Shown piece after piece: positions 62,801 through 64,000 of a stretch of DNA of 64,000 nt. Within the stretch, counting starts at the first letter, position 1; each line of letters starts with the position of its first letter. Where the stretch lies: positions 1 to 64,000 of the forward strand of contig CAICTM010000170.1 in NCBI GenBank assembly GCA_903772945.1. The letters run 5' to 3'. Source of the stretch: Seminavis robusta (lineage: Eukaryota > Bacillariophyta > Bacillariophyceae > Naviculales > Naviculaceae). Below the pieces are notes generated by a model. That model ran no database searches. It was given only the letters and a program-made list of their open reading frames with translations, and had not been told where the DNA came from. The translations under genes were made by a program, and so were the position numbers.

Positions 62801-64000
62801 GACAATTCCGCAGTTTCTGCTCCCGTCCCGACGCTCATTACGGCCTCGGTGGACAAACCTGCTGATGCTGAAAGCGGCGTCACTTTCGAAGATGAAGATG
62901 ATGGTATTGTTGTGAAATCGGTCGCAAAGGATGGCGTGTGGTCCAAGACTCGTTTGCGTGCGGGAATGGTGCTGTTGATGCTCAATGGAGCGTCGTGCGA
63001 AGGCCGCACTGCAGGCGATGTGACCACTATGCTCGAAGAGGCTGATGGAAAAGTGACTGTCCTCGCGAAAACCAAGAGTCTACCGTCTGGAACCCTTGTG
63101 TCCGCTGTGTTAACAAAAGAAAGCGCAGACACGAAGGTGGGACTGGGAATCGGTACTATTGGAGGCAAGTGCTACATTACTGGCATCAAGAATGATAGTT
63201 TGGCGTCCCCAACGGACCTGCGAGCTGGAATGCAGATGCGATTGGTCAACAACGTTGATTGCTCTGACATGGATTCTTCTGAAGTTGGCAACCTCCTTGC
63301 TCAAGGTGAAGGTGTTGTTACCATTGTCGCGGCTATTCCTGGCAAGGTCGGAGAATCCAAAGAAGCCTCCGAACCAACACCAATCACGGCAACTGTATTC
63401 AAAGAGCCAGATGCGAAAGTGGGCGTGACGTTGACAGACAAAGGAGGGAAGGTGTACGTTTCCAAGATCAACGACGAAGGACTCGTGGCAGCCACCACTC
63501 TTAAGGTTGGAATGGAGATCATTTCGATTGACAACATGCAGTGCGCAGGAAAGAAAGCGCCAGATTGTGCGGCTCTCCTACAGGGATCCGACGGCTACTT
63601 GACCATTGTTGCTTGCTTTCCCGTCCTTCTACCTGGTTCTTTGGTGACTGCCGTGATTACGAAGGAATCGGCCAACACCAAGGTGGGTTTGAAACTTGGA
63701 GAAGAGTCAGGCAAGATCCGAATTACTGGAATTGCTGAAGGTTCTTTGGCGTCGAACACTCCGCTGGAAGCTGGCATGTCCCTCCGCGCCATCGATAACA
63801 TCGACTGTAGCGGATTGAGTACGTCGGACGTGGCGAAACTTCTCGTGGACGGTGAGGGTACCTTAACTATCCTTGCAGCAACTGCCGAGAAGGGCAAAGC
63901 TGCTCCAAGCACGGACTCGATGGCTACTATATGCTCCGTTACCGTCAACAAGACGAGTGATTCGGACTTGGGAGTCACTATTGCCCGAAAGGGTGGATAC
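53825..64000 (+). CDS. Giant PDZ-repeat protein, 31 complete repeats plus a partial one (3' end outside window)
   Basis: One uninterrupted intronless frame of 3,392 codons, from ATG at 53825 to the last base, without a stop. Each repeat of about 85-95 residues has a carboxylate-loop motif (KLGLKL, KVGLGLG), a VVTKI(K/R) strand, GM-x4-INN, an EAA-x-LL helix and a G-T-x-T(I/V)xA strand: the PDZ/GLGF pattern. Repeats 1-2 form a beta-alpha pair. Repeats 3-12 are beta type, with Ala/Glu linkers (56352-56750, 57021-57690) and Ala/Gly-rich hydrophobic runs (AVAGTAATAAAIA). From repeat 13 the order alternates alpha-beta to the end, and within beta-alpha pairs the linker is PPG(S/T)(L/F)VTA. No signal peptide. 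PDZ modules bind C-termini or internal peptides, so a multivalent cytosolic scaffold is likely. Total length and C-terminus are unknown. Confidence 0.9.
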   Translation, partial: MVITATVQKEKGGKLGLKLTSEANKLYVTKIAEGGAMDNAKSGLEVGMEVLEINGKSAFAMSSTDAAKIMLETGGTLTLKARHPPGAFVTGTFNKEAPTTKVGLRLEDGDSRVMINSIREGTLAASTDLSGGMAIRLINNTNCVGKDAMFVAQLLADAVGNLTVVGETSEAADYHMKEVVTATLQKETGMKLGLTLTETEGKLIVTKIKEGGLVAKTPLALGMEIYSINNIVVVGKSSTEAAGILIAAKGTITILAFKEETEEASGATDGDSDMITAVIQKKQGAKLGVTLSELDDKLVITKIKEGGLVAGTALGVGMVLYSINDEPVEGKTSVEAAGMLAKAQGTLTIVASKSGDVKPGSVGKAAATATTAASSGDSAPPLEEGKEYITALLTKAPGMKLGLTLSEVEDKLVVTKIKPGGLAATSALEEGMALYSINGEPVAGKTSVEAAGMLAKAQGTITVIAIGDKAPGSESNNLATAAVATAAVAATAAAIADSGDDAEALEEGKEYVTALMTKSPGAKLGVTLSEMDDKLVVTKIKEGGLAAASTLGVGMVLHSINGEPVAGKSSVEAAGMLAKAQGTLTVVAIADKAPEDESNNLAKAAVATAAVAGTAATAAAIANSGDDAAALEEGKEYITASMTKSPGAKLGITLSEVDDTLVVTKIKEGGLAAASTLGVGMVLYSINGEPVAGKTSVQAAGMLAKSQGTLTVVAIADKAPEDESNNLAKAAVATAAVAGTAATAAAIADGSDPPPALEPGKDFITALLIKSPGMKLGLTLSEVDDKLVVTKIKPGGLAADSALEEGMALYTINGEPVDGKTSMQAAGMLAKAQGTVTVIAIGDKAPEEVEEEKSSKAAAIAGGAALAAAATAGAVVGVASLAKGGDDAAEAASVPAEAAAEGEEAGDGAAEEPDAAEGGETEGAEAAEEPEEDSGSALKTAAAVGAGTAAVAGAAVLASKASEEPEAEPEEAAEAPLPPLEDGKEYVTASITKEAGAKLGLKLTQADDDMLVIANIKPGGLADASTLAIGMLVYSINGEPVKGKSPVEAAGMLADAEGTLLVVAIADKPPEKEEEKGPSTAAKMGFLAATGAAVAGLGVGIASLVKGGGDAASSTAASVPAASSTAAGAEAAAAEGAAEGAEGADETAEEGAAEGGEEAGEGEEAGEGDEEPEEPEEEDKGSGLKTAAAIGAGAAAIGAGAAALASTAAEPDVEPEAPASGETEAEPEPAEDPAVEPEAEPEAEREVEPSPEEEAKSVAPAVVAAAAATSAAAVAVAATSASDPSLPPLEDGKEYVTATLQKQEGSKLGLKLSEVGDKLVITTVREGGIAAASALAAGMSLYSVDGETLEGKSSVEAAGLLAKAQGTFTVIAIADRATESRSIAPAVAGAAAVAGTAAAVAAATAPDSDLPPLEEGKEYVTAVLHKEAGSKLGLKLSEVGNKLVVTTVREGGIAAASALAAGMALYSVDGETLEGKSSADAAGLLAKAQGTFTVIAIADKATESRSIAPAVAGAAAAAGTAAAVAAATSSDDLPPLEDGKEYITAELHKEAGAKLGLKLSEVGDKLVITTVREGGIAAASALAAGMELFSIEGERLEGKSSADAAGMLSRAQGTFIVIAIADKPAAAAPKVAASIPRAQSTKPVTIPNALTMAVLKKGPGERLGLRLGLKNEKVMVSGIGEGSLASQTSLQPGMVIILINGKSCAGLDTPDVAKLLAAAGENVVIVAETPGPKPTPKNLVAAVAAKDKEAKVGVTLTQQGGRLVITKIKEDGLLAETDLRVGMEVLAIDNVTCIGKSSADAAALFKQVDGTLMIVAKKPAMAAGALVTAAVTREDPAAKLGIRLGMTGGIVVVTNISDGSLLSMTDIEEGMAMRTINNVDLSGMQSVEAAGLLKDSEGIITILAENRSPGSTSGADVSNLVAASVVNSKGSNLGLTLSQQGGKLVVTSIEEGGLFFGTALRVGMQVLKINNVDCAVLTMEASELLMAKEGVLTVLAKRKALKKGSLMTAVMTKAEAGVKVGLGLGSSNGLIVVTKIRDGTLGATTDLRPGMVIRSVNNVNIDGKDSMAVAKLLSQAEGTITVVAEVVESSAVPVKPPKYYAATVNKEMGAKVGVGLTQKGGVLVITKIADDGLMSGTALEVGMEVATINNVDCMTKSTSEAAEMLQNTEGRLTILARKPRLPPGSLVTASVTKESTGTKVGLKLGLSGGTIVVAGLAEDSLASETDLETGMIVRSINNEDCTGLQVAQAANLLIEAEGILTILAEVPTGRGGGAGSAVISSLVTATAYKEKDAIAGVTLDRKEGHLVVTKIEEEGALFGTGLRVGMQIVSINNVVSGVLSATSANELLKKEGSLTILAKPVSPPPGTLLTAAFYKETEDTKVGLGLGQSNGVIVITKVRDGTVSATTNLEPGMVVRAINNVDCTKRTSESAAKLLKESVGTVTILAEKPARTGADMTLPVACLFAVTFKKEKDDKLGVKLNNQDGKLTVGSIGESSMVANTRLREGMEIVKINNVDSTAMSPTEAATLLSQAEGSVTILAKKASSPPGTIITATMTKENSDAKVGIGLGSFKGATVITNLKDGTLAAATDLEVGMVVRTINNVECSEIEVSEAAKLLKETEGMVTIVAEAPSAGSGPSFDSLLTATFEKQKEDKVGLTVANKASKIYVSKIKPDGMVAASGLAVGMELLSINNAIVAGMSSAEVAQVLAESEGTLTLLARKAALPPGSFVTAVITKESPDQKVGLRLGVAAGVLVVSSTAEGSLAAETELKSGMIVKTINNVDCTSMGPPEAAMLLKEAEGSISILAETPRARGVQADAPALASFVTVSAVSAAGAAVGMKLVRENGKLVVSELSEEGEFMGSSLRPGMEVLKINNIDCGVLSASAATTLLTSEDSLSLLARKPVLPPGTLVTAVVRKDSEDAKVGVKLGTSHGMVVCTGVRDGTLASTTPLERGMVIRAINNVDCSKKNSMDAAKILASSFGLITILAEVPDNSAVSAPVPTLITASVDKPADAESGVTFEDEDDGIVVKSVAKDGVWSKTRLRAGMVLLMLNGASCEGRTAGDVTTMLEEADGKVTVLAKTKSLPSGTLVSAVLTKESADTKVGLGIGTIGGKCYITGIKNDSLASPTDLRAGMQMRLVNNVDCSDMDSSEVGNLLAQGEGVVTIVAAIPGKVGESKEASEPTPITATVFKEPDAKVGVTLTDKGGKVYVSKINDEGLVAATTLKVGMEIISIDNMQCAGKKAPDCAALLQGSDGYLTIVACFPVLLPGSLVTAVITKESANTKVGLKLGEESGKIRITGIAEGSLASNTPLEAGMSLRAIDNIDCSGLSTSDVAKLLVDGEGTLTILAATAEKGKAAPSTDSMATICSVTVNKTSDSDLGVTIARKGGY

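Noticed and set aside
53902-63978. A ladder of minus-strand open frames (for example 56251-56910, 56923-57789, 62269-63168)
   Set aside because: All share one phase and are the antisense shadow of the plus-strand PDZ repeats; their Ala/Ser/Pro-rich content is a by-product of repeat codons.

Overview
The window looks like nuclear DNA of a pennate diatom, possibly a Seminavis-type benthic species. This is inferred from gene flavour and structure, not from a marker gene. The clues are a short-introned gene set (introns 67-144 bp, GT-AG with one GC-AG), a transmembrane leucine-rich-repeat protein with a Cys-rich end, ankyrin units of the 'LKWLHE' type, acidic low-complexity tails, an ionotropic-glutamate-receptor-like channel, a phytochelatin synthase, a DHHC acyltransferase and a piggyBac-like transposon. 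No rRNA, tRNA or CRISPR array was seen. Intergenic DNA is littered with CTAGCTAG and CCGGTACCGG palindromes.

Layout. 1-7 kb is a decaying zone: reading-frame scraps, a 130-bp perfect-centred hairpin (800-929), a tandem EF-hand gene broken by several frame changes, and a broken LRR receptor-like gene. 7.5-22 kb is ordinary gene space: phytochelatin synthase (-), acidic ankyrin protein (-), coiled-coil protein (+), two paralogous acidic F-box/LRR-like proteins (-) that bracket a macrodomain-like protein (+), an ankyrin relic (-) and an aldo/keto reductase (+). 22.0-25.5 kb holds a secreted acetamidase/formamidase in which two whole enzyme domains are fused in tandem; I resolved eight exons. Then come a CRAL-TRIO lipid-transfer protein (+) and a glutamate-receptor-like channel (-).

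31-41 kb is a three-level nest. A gene for a zinc-finger/DDE-like transposase-type protein is split by a non-coding element with about 75-bp terminal direct repeats and an ACGGC target duplication. That element is in turn split by a 5.6-kb piggyBac-like transposon with 22-bp inverted ends, CTAG flanks, a two-exon transposase and two extra divergently transcribed genes. 42-52 kb returns to host genes: a myristoylated and membrane-tailed sulfotransferase-like protein, an LRR-like protein, a triple-KH plus WW RNA-binding protein, a DHHC palmitoyltransferase and an EngB-type organellar GTPase.

The last 10.2 kb (53825 to the window end) is one uninterrupted, intronless reading frame of at least 3,392 codons. 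It encodes 31 complete PDZ-like repeats and the start of a 32nd, and it runs off the window. The repeats are ordered: a beta-alpha pair, a block of ten beta repeats with Ala/Glu-rich linkers, then strictly alternating alpha-beta pairs. Its start codon lies in one arm of a perfect inverted repeat. This giant PDZ scaffold and the fused double acetamidase are the most unusual host genes here; the nested transposons are the most unusual structure.
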